64,000 nucleotides of DNA from Clostridia bacterium (GTDB lineage Bacteria; Bacillota_A; Clostridia; Oscillospirales; CAG-272): assembly GCA_017468115.1 (NCBI GenBank), contig JAFUJS010000004.1:1-64000 (forward strand). Direction: 5' to 3'. The notes under the pieces were generated by a model. The model saw only the letters and a program-made list of their open reading frames with translations. It was not told the origin of the DNA and did no database searches. Below, in pieces: positions 1-8,316 of the stretch (position 1 is its first letter; the number at the start of each line of letters is the position of its first letter). The translations under genes and the position numbers were made by a program.

Positions 1-40
<40 letters not shown>

Positions 41-43
41 AAG

Positions 44-75
44 AAAAGCAGACCAAAATCGGTCTGCTTTTTCTT
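44..75 (+). terminator. terminator after the tRNA
   Basis: A 9-bp perfect stem (46-54 with 61-69, AAGCAGACC/GGTCTGCTT) is followed by a T-run. It starts a few bases after the CCA end and ends the tRNA transcript. Confidence 0.9.
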
Positions 76-81
76 TCGCCC

Positions 82-179
82 TCTTGTTGTGGCGAAAAAC
101 AGTGTCCCTTTAGGGGAAGCTGCGAGCTACGTAGTAGCCGTCCCGATTTATCGGGTGTGAGAGCCCAGCCACAACAAGA
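82..179. repeat. 98-nt multi-hairpin inverted-repeat element
   Basis: A perfect 12-bp closing stem (82-93 with 168-179) encloses three small hairpins: 105-108/114-117, 126-130/134-138 and 142-146/151-155, so the segment folds as a multi-branched structure. No credible coding sequence covers it. It lies between the tRNA terminator and the promoter of the next gene. It may be a small MITE-like repeat or a structured RNA; the sequence alone does not decide. Confidence 0.6.
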
Positions 180-241
180 CCCTGCTGTGTTGAGCGGCTT
201 GAATGTAAACTTATGGTTGTCAAATTCTAATTTCAGTATGA

Positions 242-270
242 TTGATTTTTATGTATTATTGTGCTACAAT
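242..270 (+). promoter_or_regulatory. sigma-A promoter of the BspA-like lipoprotein gene
   Basis: TTGATT (242-247), 17-bp spacer, TACAAT (265-270) with TGTGC just before the -10. The start codon is only about 16 nt after the expected transcription start. Confidence 0.75.
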
Positions 271-292
271 TGAGTTGAAAGGGGGGCGATTT

Positions 293-1363
293 ATGAAAAG
301 ATTTGTTTTATTATTTACGATTTTTTCGCTTTTAGGTGTTACTATGGCTTCATGCTCGCCTTCTGTCAAGGATTCAAGCGACGTAAGCTTTGAATATTCA
401 CTGAATGAAGAAAAAACAGCATACACCATTAAAGGCTCAAATATTGCGTGGAAAACACAAAAAGACAATTGGAAAATGATAAATTTGGTAATTCCTTCCG
501 AATATAACGGTCTTCCTGTAACTAAAATAGGATTTGAATCATTTAGAAATTGCCAAGTATTGCAAAGCGTTACAATACCCGATAGTATAACTACAATTGA
601 GTCAGGTGCATTTTTTGACTGCAACTATCTTGAGAGCGTTTATATTCCGGAAAAATTAGAGCATTTGAAGGGAGAACCATTCAGAAGCTGTAATTCACTC
701 AAAACCATTGATGTAGATTCAAATAATCCAAGCTACTCCTCGGTTGACGGAGTTTTATACACAAAAAACCTAAAAGAGCTTATATTTTATCCACCGGGAA
801 GGAATCAGACTGAATTTGCGATTCCAAGTGGAGTTGAAATAGTTCATAAATACGCTTTTTCCCATTGCGAAAAATTGCAAAGAATTATTGTACCTGCATC
901 TGTTTATCAGCTCCCGTACAATGCAATTATTTTTTGCAACGGATTAGAAGGAATTACAGTAAACGAGAACAATCAAACGTATAAATCTTTTGAAGGAAAT
1001 CTGTACAGTAAGGATGGAAAAACATTTTTGCGTCTTTGCGTGTCAACAGAAGAAACAAGACTTGTTATTCCTAATGGATGTCTTCGCATTTCAAGCTTTG
1101 CGGCATACTATTGTGATAATCTGGTTTCTGTAACTATATCTGAATCAGTTACGCACATTGGCGAAAGTGCATTTTCGCAATGTGATAATCTTACAGAGGC
1201 TAATTTTGAAAACCCCTCAGGGTGGAAAGTTGTATCAAGCGAGGGCAAGCTAAACACAACAAAACATCTTAATAATGAAGAAATGCAATCTTATTCTACC
1301 GGCGCCAAATATCTATCTGAAAGCTATACAAGCTACGAATGGTATTTGGAAAACGATTACTAA
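293..1363 (+). CDS. BspA-like leucine-rich-repeat lipoprotein
   Basis: The ATG at 293 is chosen because a GGGGGG-rich ribosome site precedes it and the protein then starts with a lipoprotein signal (MKRF, hydrophobic core, TMASC). An in-frame TTG at 242 would lie in the promoter. The mature 356-aa protein carries LRR_5 (BspA/Treponema type) repeats with motifs such as IPDSITTIESGAFF and ISESVTHIGESAF, interrupted by two NNPSYSS/NNQTYKS-type segments. Such proteins sit on the cell surface and often mediate adhesion. The target here is unknown. It is a single-gene unit. A longer relative lies at 35006. Confidence 0.85.
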   Translation: MKRFVLLFTIFSLLGVTMASCSPSVKDSSDVSFEYSLNEEKTAYTIKGSNIAWKTQKDNWKMINLVIPSEYNGLPVTKIGFESFRNCQVLQSVTIPDSITTIESGAFFDCNYLESVYIPEKLEHLKGEPFRSCNSLKTIDVDSNNPSYSSVDGVLYTKNLKELIFYPPGRNQTEFAIPSGVEIVHKYAFSHCEKLQRIIVPASVYQLPYNAIIFCNGLEGITVNENNQTYKSFEGNLYSKDGKTFLRLCVSTEETRLVIPNGCLRISSFAAYYCDNLVSVTISESVTHIGESAFSQCDNLTEANFENPSGWKVVSSEGKLNTTKHLNNEEMQSYSTGAKYLSESYTSYEWYLENDY

Positions 1364-1384
1364 ACCATAGAAATAAAAATTAAT

Positions 1385-1418
1385 AAGGCCATCAATGCTG
1401 CTTATGATGGTCTTTTTA
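1385..1418 (+). terminator. terminator after the BspA-like gene
   Basis: An 8-bp stem (1387-1394 with 1405-1412, one G-T pair) is followed by TTTTT. Confidence 0.8.
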
Positions 1419-1420
1419 TA

Positions 1421-1450
1421 TTGACTTAGCAAAACTTATTATGCTATAAT
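1421..1450 (+). promoter_or_regulatory. sigma-A promoter of the AAA+ protease operon
   Basis: TTGACT (1421-1426), 18-bp spacer, perfect TATAAT (1445-1450). It drives the genes at 1484, 1658 and 5042, which are spaced 9 bp apart. Confidence 0.85.
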
Positions 1451-1483
1451 AAAATAAATGATAGAAAAATGCGAGGATGGGCA

Positions 1484-1648
1484 ATGGAAACACGATTTTA
1501 CATAGTTTCACGTATTGAGGGAGAATATGCCTATCTTGTGGAGCAAGAAAGTGGCGAGGAGCTTTTTATAGCCATGGCGCTTTTACCGCAAAATGTTGAC
1601 ATTGGCACCAAACTAAAGTATGAATTTTTTGAATACACAATAATTTAG
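1484..1648 (+). CDS. small DUF3006-like protein
   Basis: A 54-aa reading frame starts at ATG 1484, about 34 nt after the -10 box, and ends 9 bp before the large AAA+ gene. It begins METRFYIVSRIEGEYAYLVE and ends YEFFEYTII. The pattern R-I/F-E-G-x-Y/F-A followed by a short acidic strand resembles DUF3006 proteins, small beta-rich proteins of unknown function. A GAGGATGG stretch serves as a modest ribosome site. The promoter, tight spacing and family-like sequence support a real gene. Its role is unknown, and its position suggests it is co-expressed with the protease. Confidence 0.72.
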   Translation: METRFYIVSRIEGEYAYLVEQESGEELFIAMALLPQNVDIGTKLKYEFFEYTII

Positions 1649-1657
1649 GAGAGAAAA

Positions 1658-4600
1658 ATGAAAAAGACCAATCTATTAGAGCTTATCATTAAGAGGGCCG
1701 CTGAAAGCAGAAAGTCACTTGGCTTGAAGGAACAGCAAATTTCCTTAAACGACTTTGTTCTGTCCGTTCTTGAAATTGTTGATGAAAAGCCCGAGGCGAT
1801 TATGAATAATAGCGCCGACAAGCAGGAGCTGGAGCTTCTTGAAAAGGAGCTGGGCAAATATAAATTTGTTAGAAAAGCAGCTATAACAGGCTTGAAGGAC
1901 GCTATAAAGGAAATGGGCGACAAGTCAACTGCCAGCAGCTTTGTATTCAAAAAGATAGATTTCGTGCTTGAAACCAAGGCACGTAAGGAAGGCAGGGGCG
2001 AGATTGACTCTGTAATGTATTTGAGCCAAATTTTTGCTGAGCCAACCGAGGAAATGTCCAGACTTGTGCTGAATGGTAGCACAAAAAAGCCTACTGACAT
2101 CAAAAAAACTGCAACAAAAGCAGAAAAAATTGATGAAATTCCGGAGAAATCAGGAGTTGACAGGCTTGCTGTAATTGTAGAAAACACACGTAAAATTCAA
2201 AATACTCTTCTTGAAAATGTATTCGGTCAGGATGAAGCGATTGATACCTTCGTTTCAGGCTACTTCCAATCAGAGCTTATGGCATATACAAGAAAGGAAA
2301 ATAAGCCAAAGGCGACCTTCTTGTTTGCTGGCCCTCCCGGTGTAGGTAAGACCTTCCTTTCTGAAAAGGTTGCAGAGGCGCTTGGACTTCCATTCAGACG
2401 CTTCGATATGAGCGAATATTGCGAAAAGGAAGCAAATTTGGAATTTTGCGGCTCCGACAAGGTATACAAGAACGGTAGCCCCGGTAATGTAACTGACTTT
2501 GTTGACAAAAACCCAAATTGCGTTTTGCTCTTTGACGAGATTGAAAAGGCTCATCTTAATGTAATTCAATTGTTCCTTCAAATGCTGGATGCAGGCAGAC
2601 TAAGGGACAACTATACCGACAAAGAGGTTTCGTTTAAGAAGGCAATTGTAATTTTCACAACAAACGCAGGCAAAAATCTTTACGACGATACAACTGTAAC
2701 CAATCTTTCTGCGCTGCCCAAGAAAACAATTATGAGCGCACTTTCAAAGGATAAGCACCCAAGCAACGACGGCCCGCTTTTCCCATCAGCAATCTGTTCA
2801 AGATTTGCATCGGGTAACGTGGTTATGTTCAATCGCCTTGGCGCAAATGAGCTTTATACCATCGCTGAAAGAGAGCTTGACAAGAATCTTGAATGCTTTG
2901 TAAAGGAAAACTCAATTAACATTGAGGTTGACGACAAGGTGCCTGCTGCACTTATGCTTGCAGAGGGCGGTAAGGCTGATGCAAGAACAGTTAAGAGCAG
3001 GGCAAACAACTTTTTCCACGGCGAGCTTTATGAGCTGTTCAGACTTCTTAGCAGTGATGGCGTTGGCGCAAGCGTTAAAAACCTAAAGAAAATAATTATC
3101 AATGTTTCCCTTGAGGATAGTGAGGAAAACATTGTTAAAATGTTTGTAAATACAGCAAAGCCGCAGGTTCTTGTTTTCGCTGAAAAGCAGATGGCTGCAA
3201 GCTGCAAGAAGAGACTTAAGGAAATTGGCTGTCATGTTGCGGATGATATAGAAAAAGCTAAGGAAATACTCTTCAACTACGACATCAACGCTATTCTTTG
3301 CGACCTTAACTGCAAGGAAGAAAAGAATGAAATCAATTACCTGAACATAGAAGACATTAGGTCAGAGGGCAGAGAGTTTCTTAACTACGTGCTTGCTAGA
3401 TACAGCACACCTGTATACCTTATTCGTGAAAACGAAAAGGACATCTCCAGCGAGGAATTTTTGTCCTTTGCAAAAATGGGCGTAAGAGGCATCATTACCG
3501 TAAATGATGCATTCCTTGAAAATGTAAAAGAAAAGTGCGATATTGCGTACCAGCAGCACAATATGCAAAAGCTTGCAAAGGCTAACAAGGTGCTTACCTT
3601 CAAGACCGTGCAATCTATTTCCAAGGACAAAACCACAGCGCAAATCAGTATGTTTGACTTTAAGCTTGCTGTGTCAACTGACACAGACGATACAAAGGGT
3701 ATGCTTGACGATATTTCAAAGCCAAACGTTAAGTTTGATGATGTTATCGGCGCAAACGATGCTAAGGATGAGCTAAAATACTTTGTAGAGTATCTTAAGG
3801 ACCCAATCAAATTTATGCGCAAGGGCGTAAGGGCGCCAAGAGGCGTGCTTCTATATGGCCCTCCGGGCACAGGTAAGACAATGCTTGCAAAGGCAATGGC
3901 AGGGGAGAGCGATGTTACCTTCATCACAGCAGAGGGCAACCAATTCCTAAAGAGCTATGTTGGAGAAGGCTCCGAGGCGGTTCATAAGCTCTTCAGAACT
4001 GCCCGTAAATATGCGCCATCAATTCTCTTTATTGACGAGATTGATGCAATCGGTAAGAATAGAACAGGGGATACAAACACATCTATTGGCGACACACTAA
4101 CAGCGTTGCTAACAGAGCTTGATGGCTTTAATGTGGACACAACAAAGCCCGTATTTGTTCTTGCTGCAACCAACTTCAGCGTAGATGGCGAGGGACAAAG
4201 AAGCCTTGACCCGGCATTGCTCCGTCGCTTTGACAGAAGAATATACGTGGACCTTCCAAACAGGGAGGAGCGTGAAAAGTACCTCAATATGAAGATTTCA
4301 AAGAACGCAAATGTTCAGCTGAGCCAGGAGCAAATAGAAAATATTGCTATCCGCTCAACAGGAATGAGCCTTGCCGACCTTGAATCCATATTTGAAATGG
4401 CGCTTAGAAACTCAATCCGTCAGGATAGCGGTGTTGTAAATGATGCTGCCTTTGACGAGGCGTTTGAAACCTTCCAAAGCGGCGAAAAAAAGACCTGGGA
4501 CCCATCGGAGCTGGAACGTACTGCAAGGCACGAGGCTGGCCATGCTCTTGTTTGCTGGCTAAGCGGAGAAAAGCCATCATATCTGACCATTGTGGCAAGA

Positions 4601-5032
4601 GACGACCACGGTGGATATATGATGCACAACGTCAAGGAAAACAAGGGTACATATCAGAAGTCGGAGCTTCTTGACAGAATACGTGTTTCCTTGGCTGGCA
4701 GAGCCTCTGAAATATTGTACTATGGCAGAGAAAAGGGCATTGACACAGGTGCTAGTGGGGACCTTCATAATGCAACTCAAAGAGCTGAAAGAATGATTTG
4801 CAATTATGGTATGGACCCTGATATAGGACTTGTATATCTTCCAAAGGGAGCAGAAACACCTGAGGTAAGAGCCAAGATTAAGGAAATTTTAGATGTTCAA
4901 CTGGAAATTGCTATTGATCAGCTGAGCGAAAACAAGGAAGCGCTTGATAAGCTGGTAGAGGCTCTTATTCAGAGGAACCATTTGAAGGAAAATGAAATTG
5001 ATGAAATTTTATCAAAATATGCAAAGCAGTGA
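1658..5032 (+). CDS. ClpA-type AAA+ / receiver-like / FtsH-type AAA+ M41 protease fusion
   Basis: This 1124-aa soluble protein has an alpha-helical N-terminal region of about 170 aa that resembles a Clp N-domain. It is followed by a ClpA/B-type AAA+ module (Walker A GPPGVGKT at 225-232, Walker B LLFDEIEKAH near 290). A receiver-like domain follows at about 501-640, then an FtsH-type AAA+ module (GPPGTGKT at 734-741, ILFIDEID near 790, LLRRFDRR arginine-finger region) and an M41 zinc peptidase (HEAGH at 958-962, third ligand probably Asp1035 in SGDLHNAT). Ordinary FtsH is about 600-650 aa with two N-terminal membrane segments; none is seen here. Both ATPase sites and the zinc site look intact, so it is likely an active cytosolic unfoldase-protease. 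Substrates and adaptors are unknown. The start has GGAGAG ahead of it. Confidence 0.88.
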   Translation: MKKTNLLELIIKRAAESRKSLGLKEQQISLNDFVLSVLEIVDEKPEAIMNNSADKQELELLEKELGKYKFVRKAAITGLKDAIKEMGDKSTASSFVFKKIDFVLETKARKEGRGEIDSVMYLSQIFAEPTEEMSRLVLNGSTKKPTDIKKTATKAEKIDEIPEKSGVDRLAVIVENTRKIQNTLLENVFGQDEAIDTFVSGYFQSELMAYTRKENKPKATFLFAGPPGVGKTFLSEKVAEALGLPFRRFDMSEYCEKEANLEFCGSDKVYKNGSPGNVTDFVDKNPNCVLLFDEIEKAHLNVIQLFLQMLDAGRLRDNYTDKEVSFKKAIVIFTTNAGKNLYDDTTVTNLSALPKKTIMSALSKDKHPSNDGPLFPSAICSRFASGNVVMFNRLGANELYTIAERELDKNLECFVKENSINIEVDDKVPAALMLAEGGKADARTVKSRANNFFHGELYELFRLLSSDGVGASVKNLKKIIINVSLEDSEENIVKMFVNTAKPQVLVFAEKQMAASCKKRLKEIGCHVADDIEKAKEILFNYDINAILCDLNCKEEKNEINYLNIEDIRSEGREFLNYVLARYSTPVYLIRENEKDISSEEFLSFAKMGVRGIITVNDAFLENVKEKCDIAYQQHNMQKLAKANKVLTFKTVQSISKDKTTAQISMFDFKLAVSTDTDDTKGMLDDISKPNVKFDDVIGANDAKDELKYFVEYLKDPIKFMRKGVRAPRGVLLYGPPGTGKTMLAKAMAGESDVTFITAEGNQFLKSYVGEGSEAVHKLFRTARKYAPSILFIDEIDAIGKNRTGDTNTSIGDTLTALLTELDGFNVDTTKPVFVLAATNFSVDGEGQRSLDPALLRRFDRRIYVDLPNREEREKYLNMKISKNANVQLSQEQIENIAIRSTGMSLADLESIFEMALRNSIRQDSGVVNDAAFDEAFETFQSGEKKTWDPSELERTARHEAGHALVCWLSGEKPSYLTIVARDDHGGYMMHNVKENKGTYQKSELLDRIRVSLAGRASEILYYGREKGIDTGASGDLHNATQRAERMICNYGMDPDIGLVYLPKGAETPEVRAKIKEILDVQLEIAIDQLSENKEALDKLVEALIQRNHLKENEIDEILSKYAKQ

Positions 5033-5041
5033 GGTAGAAAA

Positions 5042-5521
5042 ATGGCAGATCAAATTAAATTAATGAAGGCAAAAAGCGTATACAATAATATGGTAAGCTC
5101 CCTCAAGGAAAGAAATTGGAACTTTGATGAAAAGGAGGAGGACCTCTTAATTGTAAGTGGCATTAAGGGCGACGACCTTCCAATTGAGTTTATTGTAGAG
5201 GTAAAGGCGGAGCAGGAGGTCGTTCAATTCCTGTCTCGCTTGCCATTTGCAATTTCAGAGGACAAGAGGGTTGATGGTGCAATTGCCGTTTGCGTTGCAA
5301 ACAATGGACTTATTTGCGGTAGCTTTGACTACGATATAGGAAGCGGAGAGATTATTTTCAAGCTAGCAAACTGCTACAAGGGCTCAAGCCTTGGCGCAGA
5401 CATATTCGAGCACATTATTATGCTTGCCGCATCTACTATCGACAACTATAACGATAAGTTCTTTATGCTTTCAAAGGGCGCAATTTCCCTTGAAGATTTC
5501 ATTAATCAAGAAAACCAATAA
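5042..5521 (+). CDS. YbjN-domain protein
   Basis: A 159-aa soluble protein starts 9 bp after the AAA+ protease gene. The pattern (an N-terminal helix, LKERNWNFDEKEEDLLIVSGI, then VQFLSRLPFAISEDKRVDGAIAVCVANNGLICGSFDYDIGSGEIIFKL) matches the YbjN fold, which is related to type III secretion chaperones. YbjN proteins are thought to act in protein handling, and their function is poorly defined. Its place as last gene of the operon makes it a candidate adaptor or substrate-binding partner of the protease, which is inference only. Confidence 0.72.
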   Translation: MADQIKLMKAKSVYNNMVSSLKERNWNFDEKEEDLLIVSGIKGDDLPIEFIVEVKAEQEVVQFLSRLPFAISEDKRVDGAIAVCVANNGLICGSFDYDIGSGEIIFKLANCYKGSSLGADIFEHIIMLAASTIDNYNDKFFMLSKGAISLEDFINQENQ

Positions 5522-5529
5522 TTAATAAA

Positions 5530-5557
5530 AAAATCGGACCCTGTGTCCGATTTTTTG
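5530..5557 (+). terminator. terminator of the protease operon
   Basis: AATCGGAC (5532-5539) pairs with GTCCGATT (5545-5552), followed by a T-run. Confidence 0.9.
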
Positions 5558-5567
5558 CTATATTCTA

Positions 5568-5596
5568 TTGATTTTAGAATATTTAAATGGTAAAAT
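5568..5596 (+). promoter_or_regulatory. sigma-A promoter of the carbohydrate operon
   Basis: TTGATT (5568-5573), 17-bp spacer, TAAAAT (5591-5596). It drives the four genes from 5627 to 9888. Confidence 0.75.
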
Positions 5597-5626
5597 AAGG
5601 TTAGTAAACACAAAGGAGAATACCGT

Positions 5627-6472
5627 ATGTATCAAATTGGAATGTCAACCACAAATAAAATTACCGAAGAGCGCTTTCAAATGTATCAAAGGGCAGGAGT
5701 TAAAATTGTAGAATTGTCTATTGAGGCAGAGGCGTATAAAACCCTTGACTACGACATACTTAATGAATGGTGCGAAAAATATGGTGTAAGGGTGCTTTCC
5801 TACCACCTTCCGTTTTTTCCGTTTGACGCACTTGATATTTCAAAAAGGTCCTTGGCTGACTATAGTGTAAAATATCTTAGCTCCCTGATTGAAGAGGCAA
5901 CAAGTAACGGTATTTATAGATTTATTATCCATCCAAGCGGAGAACCTATTGAGGAGAGCGAAAGAGCAGAGAGATTAGCCTGCGCTAAGGAAAGCCTTTT
6001 TAAGCTTCAAGAGCTTTCAAGCAGTAAGGGTGCAACAATCTGTGTTGAAAACCTGCCACGCACCTGCCTTGGCAGAAGCTCCGATGATATACTTGAACTT
6101 TTGAGTGCGCATAAGGACCTAAGGGCATGCTTTGATACTAACCATCTTCTTTCCGAGGACCCAATTGAGTTTATTCGCAAGGTGGGAGACAAGATTGTTA
6201 CTACCCACATTTCCGACTACGATTTTATAAACGAAAGGCATTGGCTCCCCGGTGAGGGTAAGCTTGATTGGCAGGCAATTCTAAATGCCCTAAAGAATAT
6301 CGGCTATAGCGGCCCTTGGATGTACGAAATCAACCTGGAGCTGCCAAGCACAATTATTCGCCCAAGAGAGCTGGTAGCAGAGGACTTTGTAAAAAACGCA
6401 AACGAGATTTTTGAGGGCAAGCCCCTTACCGTTATATCAACCCCAAAGCCAAATCTTGGTGTGTGGGGTTAA
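5627..6472 (+). CDS. sugar phosphate isomerase/epimerase (TIM barrel)
   Basis: The 281-aa protein belongs to the xylose isomerase-like TIM-barrel (AP_endonuc_2) superfamily. Conserved metal-site strands are visible: IVELSIEAEA, SYHLPFF, FIIHPSG, CVENLPR, CFDTNHL, THISDYD and MYEINLE. Enzymes of this group isomerise or epimerise sugars or inositols using a divalent metal. The substrate cannot be read from the sequence. It has a strong AAAGGAG site and leads a four-gene operon with an esterase-like hydrolase and two glycosidases, which points to catabolism of a released sugar. Confidence 0.8.
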   Translation: MYQIGMSTTNKITEERFQMYQRAGVKIVELSIEAEAYKTLDYDILNEWCEKYGVRVLSYHLPFFPFDALDISKRSLADYSVKYLSSLIEEATSNGIYRFIIHPSGEPIEESERAERLACAKESLFKLQELSSSKGATICVENLPRTCLGRSSDDILELLSAHKDLRACFDTNHLLSEDPIEFIRKVGDKIVTTHISDYDFINERHWLPGEGKLDWQAILNALKNIGYSGPWMYEINLELPSTIIRPRELVAEDFVKNANEIFEGKPLTVISTPKPNLGVWG

Positions 6473-6483
6473 GGAGAACAGCT

Positions 6484-7206
6484 ATGGAAAAGCAAATTAC
6501 CTATGATAAAATAAGGTACTACACCTACATAAATGATAAAGTAGTAAAAATGCCGATTAGGGGAATAGTAATCTCATTCTTCGGTCTTGGCTGTCAAAGC
6601 ATGTACAACGGCGCCGACACCACCGAGGGTGAGTTTTACGGCAAGGACGGCATACTTTACGTAGTGCCATACAATAATCCTTGGGGCTGGATGAACAGAC
6701 AAGAGGTTGACTATACCGACGAGATTATAGATGTTATATTTGACCACTTTGACCTGCCACAGAGCACTCCAATCGTATCAAGCGGCGGAAGTATGGGCGG
6801 ACAATGCGCCATTACGTATATGGTATACGCCAAAAGGACACCGGTGTCTTGCGTTGCAAACTGTCCTGTTTGCGACGTTGCCTATCATTACACAGAAAGG
6901 GTAGATCTGCCAAGAACGCTTTATAGCGCCCTTTACGGTACAGATGGTACACTGGAGCAAGGGCTAAAATCCTTGTCCCCATTGCACCTGATAGACAAGC
7001 TGCCAAGGGTAAAATATCACATTTTCCATTGTAATACCGACGATGCCGTAAATATTGATAAGCACTCGGGCATTTTTGTTGAGAAAATGAGAGAAAAGGG
7101 CTTTGACATAACATACGACATAGTAGAAAACAGAGGACACTGCGACCTTAACTACGAGGCAAGGCTGAAATATGCAGAATATATTAAGGAAGCAATTTGC
7201 AAATGA
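6484..7206 (+). CDS. alpha/beta hydrolase, esterase-like
   Basis: The start is set at ATG 6484, preceded by AAGGAGAAC; the longer frame from 6463 overlaps the upstream gene and has no ribosome site. The 240-aa protein has an alpha/beta-hydrolase core. The nucleophile elbow is GGSMGG (Ser103), the probable acid is Asp186 or Asp187 in CNTDDAV, and the histidine is His219 in NRGHCDL. It lacks a signal peptide. It probably deacylates oligosaccharides or an ester substrate inside the cell, together with the glycosidases downstream. Its stop overlaps the next start (ATGA). Confidence 0.75.
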   Translation: MEKQITYDKIRYYTYINDKVVKMPIRGIVISFFGLGCQSMYNGADTTEGEFYGKDGILYVVPYNNPWGWMNRQEVDYTDEIIDVIFDHFDLPQSTPIVSSGGSMGGQCAITYMVYAKRTPVSCVANCPVCDVAYHYTERVDLPRTLYSALYGTDGTLEQGLKSLSPLHLIDKLPRVKYHIFHCNTDDAVNIDKHSGIFVEKMREKGFDITYDIVENRGHCDLNYEARLKYAEYIKEAICK

Positions 7207-8288
7207 AGGATTTTAAGCTAAGAAGGGGCATGGGCATTGGCGGTTGGCTTACAAACTACAAGCGCTTCAATGTTCTCCCAATAGACAAAAGGCTTGATAT
7301 TACCATCGGAGATATTGAGCATTTTGAAAGCTACATAACAGAAAAAGACATAAAATATATTGCCGAAACAGGCTTTGACCACATTCGCCTCGGCTTTGAC
7401 CAAATTGTTTTGGAAAAAAGCCCATACGAGTACAGAGAGCTTACAGTTTATCTTGTGGAAAGCTTTGTTTCTTGGTGCCACAAGTACAACCTTACCCCAA
7501 TTTTGAACCTGCATAAGGCAATCGGCAACTACTGCGATATTGAGGAAGAGGTGGGGCTTCTTGACAGCACGGAGCTTCAAGACAGATTTATCGCCCTCTG
7601 GCTTATGCTGGAAAAGCGCTTTTCAAAGGATCCGGGTGTGTATTTTGAGCTGCTTAACGAGGTAAGAGATGTAGACCCGGAGCTGTGGAACGACCTTGCC
7701 GAAAAGACAATTAACAAAATAAGAGAGATAAACAAGGAAAGAGTAATCATAGTCGGCACAACTAACTGGAATAATGTTTGGCGGCTTGATAAGCTCCGTC
7801 TGTATGACGACGAAAATATTATTTACACCTTCCATATGTACGACCCCTCTGAGTTTACTCATCAAAGAGGTGTTTTACACGCAAACCAGCTATACTACAA
7901 CAGAGTAATGCATTATCCGGACGATATTGAAAAGTTCAGAGAGTATTACAGACTCTCCTTCAATAACAATAACGCATACCAAGGCTTCGATATAATGGAC
8001 AAGAAATATATGAGCCATATTCTTTCCCCCGCCAAGGAGTTTGTTAAAAAGCATCCAGATAAATGCCTTTGGTGTGGTGAGTTCGGAACTATCCGCCACG
8101 CAGACATAAGGTCAAGAGAGAACTGGATGAGAGACGTAATTTCCATTCTCAAGGAGGACAATATTCCGTATTGCGTGTGGAATTACCTTAGCACACCTAA
8201 CGACGGAAATCGCTTCAGCTTGGTAGATGACGACACAAGAAAAATCCTTACCAAAGAGCTGGAAAAAATACTTTTAGGAGAAATATAG
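7203..8288 (+). CDS. glycoside hydrolase family 5 (cellulase-fold)
   Basis: The 361-aa GH5-type TIM-barrel glycosidase starts at ATG 7203, sharing ATGA with the previous stop. The acid/base Glu153 lies in FELLNEV and the nucleophile Glu293 in WCGEFG; the usual Arg and His positions are present (FDHIRLGFD, LNLHKA, YTFHMY). It has no signal peptide, so it likely acts on imported oligosaccharides (beta-glucan or mannan type). Exact specificity is unknown. The neighbours are a GH36-like enzyme and an esterase. Confidence 0.85.
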   Translation: MKDFKLRRGMGIGGWLTNYKRFNVLPIDKRLDITIGDIEHFESYITEKDIKYIAETGFDHIRLGFDQIVLEKSPYEYRELTVYLVESFVSWCHKYNLTPILNLHKAIGNYCDIEEEVGLLDSTELQDRFIALWLMLEKRFSKDPGVYFELLNEVRDVDPELWNDLAEKTINKIREINKERVIIVGTTNWNNVWRLDKLRLYDDENIIYTFHMYDPSEFTHQRGVLHANQLYYNRVMHYPDDIEKFREYYRLSFNNNNAYQGFDIMDKKYMSHILSPAKEFVKKHPDKCLWCGEFGTIRHADIRSRENWMRDVISILKEDNIPYCVWNYLSTPNDGNRFSLVDDDTRKILTKELEKILLGEI

Positions 8289-8316
8289 TCGACCCTGTGG
8301 TTGATTTTTGAGAAAA

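Noticed and set aside
1658..5032. Sequencing frameshift joining a clp gene and an ftsH gene
   Set aside because: The middle receiver-like domain is continuous, codon use is even and no internal ribosome site or start stands before the FtsH part; the fusion looks genuine.
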